From contig JAXMDZ010000002.1 in assembly GCA_046348585.1 (NCBI GenBank), positions 186,001 to 250,000 on the forward strand: 64,000 nt of DNA, read 5' to 3'. The translations under genes and the position numbers were made by a program. Positions 24,099-33,789 of the stretch are shown piece after piece; the first letter of the stretch is position 1; every line of letters starts with the position of its first letter. This stretch comes from JADZAI01 sp046348585. GTDB taxonomy: Bacteria > Pseudomonadota > Alphaproteobacteria > Micropepsales > Micropepsaceae. The notes under the pieces are model-generated. The model was not told the origin of the DNA, did not search any database, and worked only from the letters and a program-made list of their open reading frames with translations.

Positions 24099-25058
24099 AT
24101 GGCGGTCTATACCGAGATCGGCGACGAGGAGCTGGCGGCGTTCCTGGCGGCCTACGACATCGGCGGGGCGCTGTCGCTGAAGGGCATCGCCGAGGGCGTC
24201 GAGAACTCCAATTATTTCCTGGCGACCGAACGCGGGCGCTACATCCTGACGCTCTACGAGAAGCGCGTGGCGGAGGGCGACCTGCCCTTCTTCCTCGGCC
24301 TGCTCGACCATCTGGCGGCGCGCGGCGTCAATTGTCCGCGCCCGGTGCATGGCCGCGACGGGGCGATCGTGCGCCGCCTCGCGGGGCGGCCGGCGGCGAT
24401 CCAGAGCTTTCTCGACGGCGTCTCGCCCAAGCGGCCGGGCGCGGCGCATTGCGCCGAGGCGGGCGCGACATCGGCCCGGCTGCACCACGCGGCGGCGGGC
24501 TTCGCGCTGTCGCGGCCCAACGCGCTGTCGCTGGAGGGCTGGGCGAAGCTGGCGGCGGCGACGCAGGCCGGAGCCGACTTCGTGCAGGGCGGGCTGCGCC
24601 AGGCGATCGCCGCCGAACTCGCGCATCTGACGGCGTTCTGGCCGAAGGGCCTGCCTGCAGGCGTCATCCATGCCGACATGTTTCCCGACAACACGCTCTT
24701 CGTCGGCGAGCGGCTGACCGGGGTCATCGATTTCTATTTCGCCTGCAACGACAGCTACGCCTATGACGTGGCGGTGAACCTGAACGCCTGGTGCTTCGAG
24801 CCGGACGGCAGCTTCAACCTGACCAAGGGCCGGGCCTTCCTGCACGGCTACGAGGCGGTGCGGAAGCTGTCGCAGGCCGAGCGCGACGCCCTGCCCTTGC
24901 TGGCGCGCGGCGCGGCGCTGCGCTTCCTGCTGACGCGGCTCTACGACTGGATCAACCGCGATCCGGCCGCGCTGGTGAGGCCCAAGGATCCGCTGCAATG
25001 CGCCGGGTGGCTGCGCTTCCATCAGCATGTCGAGGGCGCGGGCGATTATGGCCTCTGA
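24099..25058 (+). CDS. thrB: Homoserine kinase (APH-fold type)
   Basis: 319 residues of the aminoglycoside phosphotransferase fold, the homoserine kinase type used by many alphaproteobacteria in place of GHMP-type ThrB. The catalytic loop is HADMFPDN (residues 191-198) and the metal-binding Asp is in GVIDFYFACND. It phosphorylates homoserine for threonine synthesis; thrC lies 7 kb downstream on the other strand. Its 3' end overlaps the rnhA start by 11 bases. Confidence 0.94.
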   Translation: MAVYTEIGDEELAAFLAAYDIGGALSLKGIAEGVENSNYFLATERGRYILTLYEKRVAEGDLPFFLGLLDHLAARGVNCPRPVHGRDGAIVRRLAGRPAAIQSFLDGVSPKRPGAAHCAEAGATSARLHHAAAGFALSRPNALSLEGWAKLAAATQAGADFVQGGLRQAIAAELAHLTAFWPKGLPAGVIHADMFPDNTLFVGERLTGVIDFYFACNDSYAYDVAVNLNAWCFEPDGSFNLTKGRAFLHGYEAVRKLSQAERDALPLLARGAALRFLLTRLYDWINRDPAALVRPKDPLQCAGWLRFHQHVEGAGDYGL

Positions 25059-25491
25059 GGCGAAGCGCGTGGCGATCTATACCGACGGGGCGTGTTCGGG
25101 AAATCCCGGCCCCGGCGGCTGGGGGGCGATCCTCGTCTATGGCGCCGTGGAGAAGGAATTGTCGGGCGGCGAGGCGGAGACCACCAACAACCGCATGGAA
25201 CTGACCGCCGCCATCGCCGCGCTGGAATCGCTGAAGCGGCCCTGCGCGGCCGACCTCTATACCGACTCGCGCTATGTGATGGACGGGATCACGCAGTGGA
25301 TCCACGGCTGGAAGCAGCGCGGCTGGAAGACCGCCTCGCGCGAGGCGGTGAAGAACGCCGATCTGTGGCGGCGGCTGGACGAGGCGCGCGAACGCCATAC
25401 CGTGCGCTGGCACTGGGTGCGCGGCCATAACGGGCACGACATGAACGAGCGCGCCGACGCGCTGGCCCGCGCGGCGATCGGCGGGAAGTAG
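25048..25491 (+). CDS. rnhA: Ribonuclease HI
   Basis: 147 residues, close to E. coli RNase HI. The four carboxylates of the active site are visible as Asp13 (YTDGACSGNPG), Glu51 (NNRMELTAAI), Asp73 (YTDSRYV) and Asp137 (NERADALA), each three residues later than in E. coli. It degrades RNA in RNA-DNA hybrids. The ATG at 25048 overlaps the end of thrB; an in-frame GTG or other start seven codons upstream is less likely. Confidence 0.97.
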   Translation: MASEAKRVAIYTDGACSGNPGPGGWGAILVYGAVEKELSGGEAETTNNRMELTAAIAALESLKRPCAADLYTDSRYVMDGITQWIHGWKQRGWKTASREAVKNADLWRRLDEARERHTVRWHWVRGHNGHDMNERADALARAAIGGK

Positions 25492-25528
25492 GGCGCCGCG
25501 CGGATCGCGCAGCGCCCGGTCCGGGTCT

Positions 25529-26011
25529 TCAGAGCTGGCCGAGCAGGGTTTCGGCGCTGGAGGCGGAGAAGGCGCCGGGGTCTTCGACGTTCAGCTTCTC
25601 GACGACGCCGTCCTTGACCAGCATCGAATAGCGCTGGCTGCGCGCGCCCATGCCGAATTTCGAGCCGTCCATTTCGAGGCCGAGCTTCTTCGTCAGTTCG
25701 GCGTTGCCGTCGGCGACCATGGCGATCTTGGAGCCGACATTCTGGTCCTTGCCCCAGGCGTTCATCACGAAGGCGTCGTTGACCGAGAGGCAGACGATCT
25801 GGTCGACGCCCTTGGCCTTGAAGTCGTCGGCGTGCTCGACGAAGCCCGGCAGGTGCTTGGCCGAACAGGTCGGGGTGAAGGCCCCCGGCACCGCGAACAG
25901 CGCCACGGTCTTGCCCTTGAAGAGCTCGCCGCTGGCCACCTGCTGCGGGCCCTTCTCGCCCATGACCGCGAGGGTCGCTTCGGGAATCTTGTCGCCCACC
26001 TTGATCGTCAT
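25529..26011 (-). CDS. Peroxiredoxin (Prx5 type)
   Basis: 160-residue thiol peroxidase of the Prx5/AhpE-TSA group. The peroxidatic Cys49 is in the signature PGAFTPTCS, and the catalytic Arg is in ARSQRYSML. Cys74 is the only further cysteine, so reduction is probably by glutathione/glutaredoxin or thioredoxin. AAGGAGGACGGC stands directly before the ATG, a near-ideal ribosome-binding site. It reads against rnhA with a 37-base gap. Confidence 0.95.
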   Translation of the reverse strand: MTIKVGDKIPEATLAVMGEKGPQQVASGELFKGKTVALFAVPGAFTPTCSAKHLPGFVEHADDFKAKGVDQIVCLSVNDAFVMNAWGKDQNVGSKIAMVADGNAELTKKLGLEMDGSKFGMGARSQRYSMLVKDGVVEKLNVEDPGAFSASSAETLLGQL

Positions 26012-26082
26012 GCCGTCCTCCTTCGGTTCAGGCCGATTGCGCGCCTGACATGGGGGATGGGGCTGGCCGTGTCCAGAGGGCC

Positions 26083-26652
26083 TCAGCGCGGTTCCATCAG
26101 AACGCCGGCGATCGCGGCGGCATGTCGCGACCCGGCGGGCGGCACCTCGGCGGGGGCGGCCGAAATGCGGATCGCGTGGACCGCATAGCCGGGGCGGCAG
26201 ACCTCGCCGCAGACCGCGTAGCTGACGGTGAGGCCGACGCGGATGTCGCGTTCGGGTTCGAGCGGGGAGACCGAGATCGGCAGGATGACGTGGCCGGTCC
26301 AGGCCTTCACCGGCTTGCCGCGGTCGTCGACGACGGCCGGCGACGGCCAGCGCAGCACCGGCGGAGCGAGATTTTCGGAGCCGGTCCAGCCCAGCGCCAG
26401 CCCGGCGGCCGAGCTGGTGGGATCGGCATAGACGAACCAGCCCTTGGCGATGTCCATCTCGATCGCCATCCAGAGCGGGCCGCCGTAATTGTGGCTGGGC
26501 GAGACGAGGATGAGGCGGGTCGGCGCCTTGGCGTCGCCGCTCCAGGCGGTGGAGACCGAGGGCGCCTCGCCGCCGGAGCAGCCGCCGGTGCATCCGGCGA
26601 AGGCCGCGCCCGAGAAAAGCGCCGCGAAGGCGATGGCGGCGAGATGTTTCAT
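26083..26652 (-). CDS. DsbD N-terminal-domain-like exported protein
   Basis: 189 residues. The N-terminus is a signal peptide (MKHLAAIAFAALFSGAAFAG) followed by a Cys that could be a lipoprotein site, then CTGGCSGG. The body has the immunoglobulin-like fold of the DsbD periplasmic N-domain, including GGPLWMAIEM, GWFVYADP and the paired cysteines in VCGEVCRPG. Stand-alone versions of this domain are common in alphaproteobacteria, where they may receive electrons for periplasmic thiol reduction. The start at 26652 is set by the signal peptide; the frame is open 13 codons further. No DsbD membrane domain lies next to it. Confidence 0.75.
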   Translation of the reverse strand: MKHLAAIAFAALFSGAAFAGCTGGCSGGEAPSVSTAWSGDAKAPTRLILVSPSHNYGGPLWMAIEMDIAKGWFVYADPTSSAAGLALGWTGSENLAPPVLRWPSPAVVDDRGKPVKAWTGHVILPISVSPLEPERDIRVGLTVSYAVCGEVCRPGYAVHAIRISAAPAEVPPAGSRHAAAIAGVLMEPR

Positions 26653-26788
26653 GGCCCCCCTTAACCCGAGGACCGGGCGACCGCCAGTCAAGCCGGAGTG
26701 ACCGGTCGCCGCGCCCCCTGCCTTACCCCGCCGAAAGGCCGCGCCGGGGCGGTTGCGGCGGCGCGGGGCGGGCGGCTAACCTTGCCCC

Positions 26789-27379
26789 ATGACCCGCAAG
26801 GCAGAGCAGCGCGGCGACGGCGGCTTCCTCGACGGGCGGCTTCTCATCGCCATGCCGACGATGACGGACCCGCATTTCGAGAAGGCCGTGATCCTGCTGT
26901 GCCACCATACGCCGGAGACGGCGATGGGGCTGGTGCTCAACCGGACGATGCCGGGCGTCGCCTTCGCCGACATTCTCAAGCAGCTGAAGGTGCGCCGGCC
27001 GGCGAGCGCCGCGCCGGAGCTGACCGTGCATTACGGCGGGCCGGTGCAGACCTCGCGCGGCTTCGTGCTGCATTCCGACGATTACCGCGCCGACGACGCG
27101 ACGATGCGGGTCGCGCCGGGCATCGCGCTGACCGCGACCATGGATGTGGTGAAGGCGCTGGGGCGTCCGGGCGGGCCGGCGCGCGCCTTCTTCGCGCTCG
27201 GCTATGCCGGCTGGGGCGCGGGGCAGCTGGAGAGCGAGTTGCAGGACAATGCCTGGCTGGTCGGCGAAGCGGACGAGGCGATCGTCTTCGGCGCGGAGCC
27301 GGAGCTGAAATGGGCGCAGGCGCTGGCGCGGATCGGCGTCGATCCGGCGATGCTGTCGGGCGCGAGCGGGCACGCCTGA
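26789..27379 (+). CDS. YqgE/AlgH family protein (DUF179)
   Basis: 196 residues, the usual size of this widely conserved family of uncertain function (AlgH was first linked to alginate regulation in Pseudomonas). Conserved parts are LDGRLLIAMPTM, FEKAVILLCHH, MGLVLNR, YGGPVQTSRGFVLH and a C-terminal LGYAGWGAGQLE-x-ELQDNAWL. It is cytoplasmic with no membrane segment. It converges with the GGDEF/EAL gene. Confidence 0.95.
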   Translation: MTRKAEQRGDGGFLDGRLLIAMPTMTDPHFEKAVILLCHHTPETAMGLVLNRTMPGVAFADILKQLKVRRPASAAPELTVHYGGPVQTSRGFVLHSDDYRADDATMRVAPGIALTATMDVVKALGRPGGPARAFFALGYAGWGAGQLESELQDNAWLVGEADEAIVFGAEPELKWAQALARIGVDPAMLSGASGHA

Positions 27380-27383
27380 GGCG

Positions 27384-30300
27384 CTATTCCTCCGCCGAGA
27401 CGGGTTCGGCGAGGGCCGCGAAGAGGCGCTGCGTCGCGGCGGCGTCGGCCGGGCGGCCGCAATGGAAGCCTTGCGCGTAGGGACAGCCGGCGGCTTCGAG
27501 GAAGGCGAGATCCTCGTCCGATTCCACGCCCTCGGCGGTCGCATCGAGGCCGAGATCGTGCGCGAGGCGGATCAGACCCGAGAGCACGCCGCGCGTCGCC
27601 GGGCCGCCGATGAGGAACGAGGCGTCGATCTTCACCGCGTCGAAGGGCAGATGCGCGAGGCGGCTGAGGGTCGAGTGGCCCGCCCCGAAATCGTCCATCA
27701 CCAGGCCGAAGCCCGCCCGCCGCAGGCGTTGCAGCGCCGCCGCCGCCGCGCCCGCATCCTCGATCGCCCAGGTCTCGGTCACTTCCAGCCTGACCTCGGC
27801 GGGGACGACGCCGTGGTCGAGCGCCAGCGCTCGCAGGCGTGCAGGAAGCCCTGATCGACGATCTGGAGGGCCGAGACGTTGACGTTGACGAAGAGCGGCG
27901 GCTCGGAGGGCGCCATGCGCCGCCAGCGCGCGGCGTCCTTCAGCGCCGTTTCCAGCACGAAGCGGCCGATGCCGTCGATGAGGCCGCTGTCCTCGGCGAG
28001 CGGGGCGAACGCTTCGGCGTTGAGCAGGCCGCGCTGCGGATGGTTCCAGCGGGCGAGCGCCTCAAGCCCGGCGAGGCGGCGTCCGGCGAGGCTGAGGATC
28101 GGCTGGTAGTGGACGACGATCTCGCCGCGCGCGACCGCGCCGGCGAGGTCGTGTTCGAGGCCCGCGCGCTCGGCCCGCGCCTCGCGCAGCGCCGGAGCGA
28201 AGATCGCCAGCGCCGGAGCCCCCGGCCGCCGCGCCTCGGCGAGCGCGGTTTCGGCGTCGGCGAGGAGGCCCGCCGCGTCGCGCTCGCCATGCACCGCGAG
28301 CACCAGGCCGCCGCGCACGCCGAGCGCCGTCGCGCGGCCCTTCAGCTCGATCGGCACGGCGAGCGTGTCGATCGCGAACTTGGCGGTTTCGGCCGCCGCG
28401 TCGGCGTCCGCCGCGAGCCAGGCGAGGCCGAACACGTCGCCGCCGAGCCGCGCCGCGAGCGCGCCTTCGGGCGCGGCGGCGCGCAGCCGGTCGGCGAGAC
28501 GGGCGAGCAATTCGTCGCCCGCCGCGTGGCCGAGGCTTTCGTTGATGGTGCGGAAGCGGGCGATGTCGAGCAGCAGCAGCGCGAGGTGCCGCGCCGGACC
28601 GGCGAAGGCGAAGCGATGGCCGAGCGCCTCGGCGAACCAGGCGCGGTTGGCGAGGCCGGTGACGGCGTCCTGCCGCGCCGAAGCGAGCAGCAGCGCCTCG
28701 CCGTCCTTCTGGGCGCTGACGTCGGAGACGAGGCCGATGCAGCGCGCCGCGCGGACGCCGTCGGACATGAAGCTGGCGCGCAGCTGCACCCAGCGCCAGG
28801 CCCCGTCATGGCCGCGGGCGCGGAAGTCGAGCGCGAAGGAGACGTCGCCGATGGCGCGGTATTCCTCAAGCGCGCCGGTGAAGGTGGCGAGGTCGTCCGG
28901 GTGGACATGCGGCGACCAGTCGCGGTCGGAGGCCTGAAGCTGGCCGGGGCGCGCGCCCAGCAGCACTTCGACCGAAGGCGAGAGGAAAAGGCGGTCGCGC
29001 TTCAGATCCCAGTCCCAGAGGCCCTGATGGGCGGCGGCGAGCGCCAGGCCATAGCGCGCCTCCTCGGCGGAGGGCGCGGCGGGTGGCGGGGGCGGCGGCG
29101 GGGCGTCGTCGCGCCCCTGCCCCAGCACGCGCTCGACGCGCTGGCGCAGCGCCGGCACAGATCCGCCCGCGACCGAGAAGGCGGCGACCAGCAGCGCCGA
29201 GGCGAGCAGGCCCGCCGCCGCCAGCATCGCCACGCGGCCGCCCGCCACCACCATTTCCTGCATGGCGAGCGGCGCAAGGGCGAGGAGGACGAGGATCGCC
29301 GCGAGGCCGAGGCGGCGGGCGAGCGTATCGCCGTCCCAGGCGCGTCCGAGGATCGTGAGCGCCGCGAAGCCGAGCGCCAGCGCCGCCCCCGCCTTCGCCA
29401 GCACCGCCGCATAGGGCGCGTTGAAGAGCGCGAGCAGGCCCGCCGCCGCGACGATCCAGGGCGCGATCCCGCCCAGGCGTCCGACGCCGCGCCAGCGCCC
29501 TTCCGGGGCCATCGCGTGAACGACGAAGCCGAGCGCCAGCGCCGCGGCCCCGGCGAAGGCGGCGAGCGCGAGCCCCGCATGGGTGACGATGCCGGCGAGC
29601 GAGAACGGCCCGGCGAGGCCGAAGCCCGCGATGAGCGCGACGAAGGCCATGGCGAAGAGCGCCGCCAGACGCCACGCCATGGTGTCGCGGCGCAGCACCG
29701 CGAGGCCGGCGAGCCAGGCGCCGATCGCGGTGAGCAGCCCGAGCAGCGCGCCCTGAAGCACCAGCGCCGCCGTGGTGAAGCGGGCAAGGTCCTGCTCGTC
29801 CCACATCTCGACCGCGAGCGCGGGGAGCGGCGCGGAATAGCGCAGGCCGAGCGTCACCGTCGCGCCGGCCGGCAGTTCGACGCGGATGCGGGTGCGCACG
29901 CCGGTCTCGACGATCTCGACCGGCGCGGCGGCGTCGGACGAGAAGACATGGGTGAGCGTCGCGGCGGTGAGCGCGGCGGGCGCGCCCGCCCCGCCATAGG
30001 CGCCCGGATCGAGCACCAGGATGCGGCTCTGGCGGGTCGGGGCGCGGTTCACGAAGTCGATGAGATAGGTCGCGAAGGCGGCCTCGCCCGGCGGCACATA
30101 GCGCGCGATGGCGTTGGAAATATCGACCGCCGGCTGGCCCTGCTCGACGATGACGCCGCCGACGCCGGAACGCGGCAAGACCGGAGCGGCCTCGTCCTCA
30201 TCGAAGGCGGGCGGCGCCGTTTCGGGCGCGGCGTCGGCGGGCGCGGCGTCGGCGGGCGCGTCTTCGGCGGGGGGCGTCGCGGCGGGGACGCCGATCACCT

Positions 30301-30436
30301 GCGGCGCGGGCGCGGCGGGCGCGACGCCGGCGGGCTTGGGCGCGGGTTCGGCGGGCGGTTCGGCCCGCGCGGCCGTCGCGCCGCACGCCAGCGCAAAGGC
30401 GGCGGTCAGAACGGCGATGCGGGCAAGCCGAGTCAC
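27384..30436 (-). CDS. DISM-type membrane GGDEF/EAL protein, one frameshift
   Basis: About 1017 residues in two frames. In order: signal peptide, Pro/Ala-rich spacer, periplasmic DISM-like sensor (residues about 95-215), seven TM segments (about 230-430), a PAS domain, GGDEF and EAL. The GGDEF site reads RLGGDVFGLAW, so the Glu of GGDEF is Val and diguanylate cyclase activity is doubtful. The EAL domain keeps EALARW, NVNVS, LEVTE, DDFGAG, KIDAS, EGVES and QGF, the usual catalytic set, so c-di-GMP hydrolysis is likely. A single missing base near 27829-27833 (in CTGCGAGCGCTGG, minus strand) shifts the frame after HACE; restoring it joins both parts. It ends the long minus-strand run after the rimJ-like gene. 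Confidence 0.88.
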
Positions 30437-30509
30437 GTCGCGGGACGTCCGTTAACCAAACCGGGAGTCGCGTATCGCAGATGCGCGGCGCGGCGTCGAG
30501 GGCCGCGCG

Positions 30510-31121
30510 TCAGGCGATGCGGTTCACGCCGCGCGATGCCGCCCGATCCTCGTCCAGCACCGCGAAGAGGAGGTGGTCGCGCCATTGGCCGTCGATGCGC
30601 AGATAGGCGCGGGCGCGGCCTTCGGGCTGGAAGCCGGCGGCGGCGAGGACGTGCTGCGAGGGCAGATTGGTGTCGAGGCACGCCGCCTCGACCCGGTGGA
30701 GGCCGAGCGGTCCGAAACAGAAGGGCAGCACGGCGCGCACCGCATCCGAGATGAGGCCACGTCCGGCGAAGCGTTCGCCCGCCCAATAGCCGAGCGAGCA
30801 GGCCTGCGCGACGCCGCGCCGGACATTGGACAGCGTGAGGCCGCCCGCCAGTTCGCCGCTCGCCGCCTCGAAGATGAAGAAGGGATAGGCGCGGTCCTCG
30901 CGCACGTCGCGGGCATAGCGGCGCAGGCGGCGGCGGAAGGCCGGGCGCGTGAGATCGTCATGCGGCCAGGTCGGCTCCCACGGCGCGAGGAAGGCCCGGC
31001 TGGCGCCGCGCAGTTCGGCCCAGGCGGCGAAATCGCCGGCCACGGGATAGCGCAGGCGCGTCTTCGCGCCGGTGAGGTCCGGCGGGGTGTCGAAGCGCGA
31101 CAGCGATCCGATCAGCGCCAT
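30510..31121 (-). CDS. RimJ/RimL-type N-acetyltransferase
   Basis: 203-residue GNAT protein related to the ribosomal-protein alanine acetyltransferases RimJ and RimL. Typical parts are LRYPVAGDFAAWAELR, WEPTWPHDDLTR, GYWAGERFAGRGLISDAV (acetyl-CoA site) and LHRVEAACLDTNLPSQHVLAAAGF. Start at 31121 is chosen because it follows the M16 stop by 10 bases; a longer frame would overlap the peptidase gene. The order thrC, M16, RimJ is typical of Hyphomicrobiales. The substrate is inferred from the family. Confidence 0.88.
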   Translation of the reverse strand: MALIGSLSRFDTPPDLTGAKTRLRYPVAGDFAAWAELRGASRAFLAPWEPTWPHDDLTRPAFRRRLRRYARDVREDRAYPFFIFEAASGELAGGLTLSNVRRGVAQACSLGYWAGERFAGRGLISDAVRAVLPFCFGPLGLHRVEAACLDTNLPSQHVLAAAGFQPEGRARAYLRIDGQWRDHLLFAVLDEDRAASRGVNRIA

Positions 31122-31131
31122 CGCCGCCGCG

Positions 31132-32391
31132 TCAGCCGAAGCGCGCCGCGAAGCGGTCGTAGGATTCGAGCCCCTTGACCGGGCCGAGGGCGGCAAGCGA
31201 GGGGCTGCCCGACTTCAGCAGGCGCGCCGCGAAGCGTCGCAGCGCCGCCGCGTCCACCGCCTCGATCTTCTCGGCGATCTCCGCCTCGCTCATCACGCGG
31301 CCATAGGCGAGAAGCTGGCCGGCGATGTGTTCGGCGCGGTTGGAGGGGCCTTCCAGCCCCATGAAAAGGCCGGCCTTGGCCTGGGCGCGGGCGCGCGCCG
31401 CCTCTTCCTCGGTCGCGCCGTCCGCCATCGCTTCGAGCTGGCCGACGACGACCGGGGCGATCTCGGCGCATTCCTTCGCGCCGGTTCCGGCATAGACGCC
31501 GAAGAAGCCGGTGTCGGCGAAGAGATGCGCGAAGGCATGGACCGAATAGGCGAGGCCGCGCTTCTCGCGCACCTCCTGGAAGAGGCGCGAGGACATGCCG
31601 CCGCCGAACGCGGTGGCGAAGACCTGCGCGGCGAAAGCGTCCTCGTCGGTGTAGGACGGGCCTTCGACGCCGAAGGTGAGATGGGCCTGTTCGAGCTTCT
31701 GCGCCTTGCGGCGGTCGCCGCCCCGGTAGCGGGCGCGCAGCGGCGGCGGCTTGTCCGCCTTGGCGATGGGCGCGAACTTTTCGGCCGCCAGCGCCACGAT
31801 GCGATCATGATCGACATGGCCCGAGGCGATGAGGGTCATCGACGGGCCGACATAATGGGTCGCCAGATGCTTGCGCAGGGCGGCGCGCCCGAGGCGGTTG
31901 ACGGTTTCCTCGGTGCCGAGGATCGGACGGCCGATCGGCTGGTCCGGGAAGGCGGCGGCCTGGAGGTGGTCGTAGATGATGTCGTCGGGCGTGTCTTCGC
32001 TCTGGCCGATCTCCTGAAGCACCACCTTCTTCTCGCGCGCCAGTTCGTCGGCGGAGAAGGTGGGGTTGATGAGGATGTCGGAGAGGATGTCGGCCCCGAG
32101 CGCGACGTCGTCCTTCAGCACGCGGGCGTAGAAGCAGGTCTGCTCGCGCGCCGTATAGGCGTTGAGATAGCCGCCCGCCGCCTCGATCTCCTCGGCGATG
32201 CGCAGGGCCGAACGCTTCTTCGTGCCCTTGAAGGCCATGTGTTCGAGCAGGTGCGAGATGCCGTTCGTCGCCGCCGTCTCGTGGCGCGCGCCGGCCTCGA
32301 CCCAGACGCCGATGGTCGCCGTCTGGATGTGGGGCATCGGGTCGGTGACGACCGTCATGCCGTTGGGAAGCGTCTCGATCCGCAGGTTCAT
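31132..32391 (-). CDS. M16 family zinc peptidase (processing-peptidase-like)
   Basis: 419 residues, the one-domain-pair M16 type related to mitochondrial processing peptidase beta. The inverted zinc motif HLLEH is at residues 47-51, followed by the third ligand Glu in the LQEIGQSEDTPDD region. The C-terminal half has the usual glycine-rich and GMSSRLFQ segments. It probably degrades peptides in the cytoplasm or periplasm; no signal peptide is seen. Its ATG overlaps the thrC stop by four bases. Confidence 0.94.
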   Translation of the reverse strand: MNLRIETLPNGMTVVTDPMPHIQTATIGVWVEAGARHETAATNGISHLLEHMAFKGTKKRSALRIAEEIEAAGGYLNAYTAREQTCFYARVLKDDVALGADILSDILINPTFSADELAREKKVVLQEIGQSEDTPDDIIYDHLQAAAFPDQPIGRPILGTEETVNRLGRAALRKHLATHYVGPSMTLIASGHVDHDRIVALAAEKFAPIAKADKPPPLRARYRGGDRRKAQKLEQAHLTFGVEGPSYTDEDAFAAQVFATAFGGGMSSRLFQEVREKRGLAYSVHAFAHLFADTGFFGVYAGTGAKECAEIAPVVVGQLEAMADGATEEEAARARAQAKAGLFMGLEGPSNRAEHIAGQLLAYGRVMSEAEIAEKIEAVDAAALRRFAARLLKSGSPSLAALGPVKGLESYDRFAARFG

Positions 32392-33785
32392 GTCTTCGCG
32401 CCGATGAAGGCCTCTATATAGGCCTTCACCGCGCCGGTTTCAGCAGGAAGCGTATCGCATCGTTCCGGAAGCGTTTCCATCGCCGCCAGGACCGGGGGAA
32501 CCGGGGCGGCATGGCCGAGCGCCGCGGTCACGGCGGCCGGGAACTTGGCCGGGTGGGCGGTCGCCAGCGCCACCATCGGGACGCCCTCGCGCCGCCGCCG
32601 CCGCGCCGCGACGACGCCGACCGCGGTGTGGGGGTCGAGGATCGTGCCGCGCGCCTTCTCCGCCGCCTGCATTTCGGCGGCGGCTTCCGCGCCGCTCACC
32701 CGTTCGGCGTCGAAGCGGGCGCGGATGAAGGCGAGCATCGCCGGCGGCAGATCGAAGGCGCCCTTGGTCTTCAGATCGTCCATCAGCCGGGCGACCATCG
32801 CGCCGTCGCGGCCGGCGGCTTCGAACAGCAGACGCTCGAAATTGGAGGAGACCTGGATGTCCATCGAGGGGGTCGCGGTCGGCACGACGCCGCGCGGCTC
32901 GTAGCGGCCGGAGGCAAGCGTGCGGGCGAGGATGTCGTTCTCGTTGGTGGCGATGACGAGGCGGCCGTCGAAGACGCCCATGCGGTGCGCCGCATACCCT
33001 GCGAAGATGTCGCCGAAATTGCCGGTCGGCACCGCGAAGTCCACCGGGCGGTCCGGGGCGCCGAGCTTCGCGGCGGCGACGACGTAATAGACGGTCTGCG
33101 CGGCGATGCGCGCCCAGTTGATCGAATTGACCGCCGCGAGGCCGTGGCGGGCGACGAGGTCCGCATCGGCGAACAGCGTCTTCACGATCGCCTGGCAGTC
33201 GTCGAACGTGCCCTCGACCGCGACATTGCGGACGTTTTCGTCGAGCACCGTCGTCATCTGGCGGCGCTGCACCGGCGAGGTGCGGCCCTTGGGGTGCAGG
33301 ATCACGACATCGACGCTGGCGAGGCCCCTGAGGCCCTCGATCGCCGCCGTGCCGGTGTCGCCCGAGGTCGCGCCGACGATGAGGGCGCGCCGGCCCGAGC
33401 GCTTGAGGCCCCAGTCCATGAGGCGGCCGAGCAGCTGAAGCGCCACGTCCTTGAAGGCGAAGGTCGGGCCGTGGAAGAGCTCCAGCAGATGGACGCCGCC
33501 GCCCAGATCGGTGAGCGGCGTCACCTCCGGCGCGTCGAAGCGGCGATAGGCGGCGATGATCGCCGTGTAGAGGTCGGCGAGCGGGATGGCGTCGCCCGAA
33601 AAGCGCTTGAGCACCTGGAGCGCGACTTCGGGATAGGTGCGCGTGGCGAGCGCCTTCACCTCGTCCGGCGCGATCTGCGGCCAGAATTGCGGCATGTAGA
33701 GGCCGCCGTCCGGCGCGAGGGCGGAGAGCATCGCCGCGTCGAAGGCGATGGGCGCGGCATGACCGCGTGTGGAGATGTAACGCAT
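32388..33785 (-). CDS. thrC: Threonine synthase
   Basis: 465 residues. It forms threonine from O-phosphohomoserine, the product of the thrB enzyme at 24-25 kb. The N-terminal MRYISTRG and PDGGLYMP are typical, and the PLP lysine is Lys112 in TFAFKDVALQ. The phosphate-binding GATSGDTGTAA follows. It starts 5 bases after the SURF1 stop and overlaps the M16 gene by 4, so it is likely transcribed with the oxidase operon. Confidence 0.96.
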   Translation of the reverse strand: MRYISTRGHAAPIAFDAAMLSALAPDGGLYMPQFWPQIAPDEVKALATRTYPEVALQVLKRFSGDAIPLADLYTAIIAAYRRFDAPEVTPLTDLGGGVHLLELFHGPTFAFKDVALQLLGRLMDWGLKRSGRRALIVGATSGDTGTAAIEGLRGLASVDVVILHPKGRTSPVQRRQMTTVLDENVRNVAVEGTFDDCQAIVKTLFADADLVARHGLAAVNSINWARIAAQTVYYVVAAAKLGAPDRPVDFAVPTGNFGDIFAGYAAHRMGVFDGRLVIATNENDILARTLASGRYEPRGVVPTATPSMDIQVSSNFERLLFEAAGRDGAMVARLMDDLKTKGAFDLPPAMLAFIRARFDAERVSGAEAAAEMQAAEKARGTILDPHTAVGVVAARRRRREGVPMVALATAHPAKFPAAVTAALGHAAPVPPVLAAMETLPERCDTLPAETGAVKAYIEAFIGAKT

Positions 33786-33789
33786 GGCC

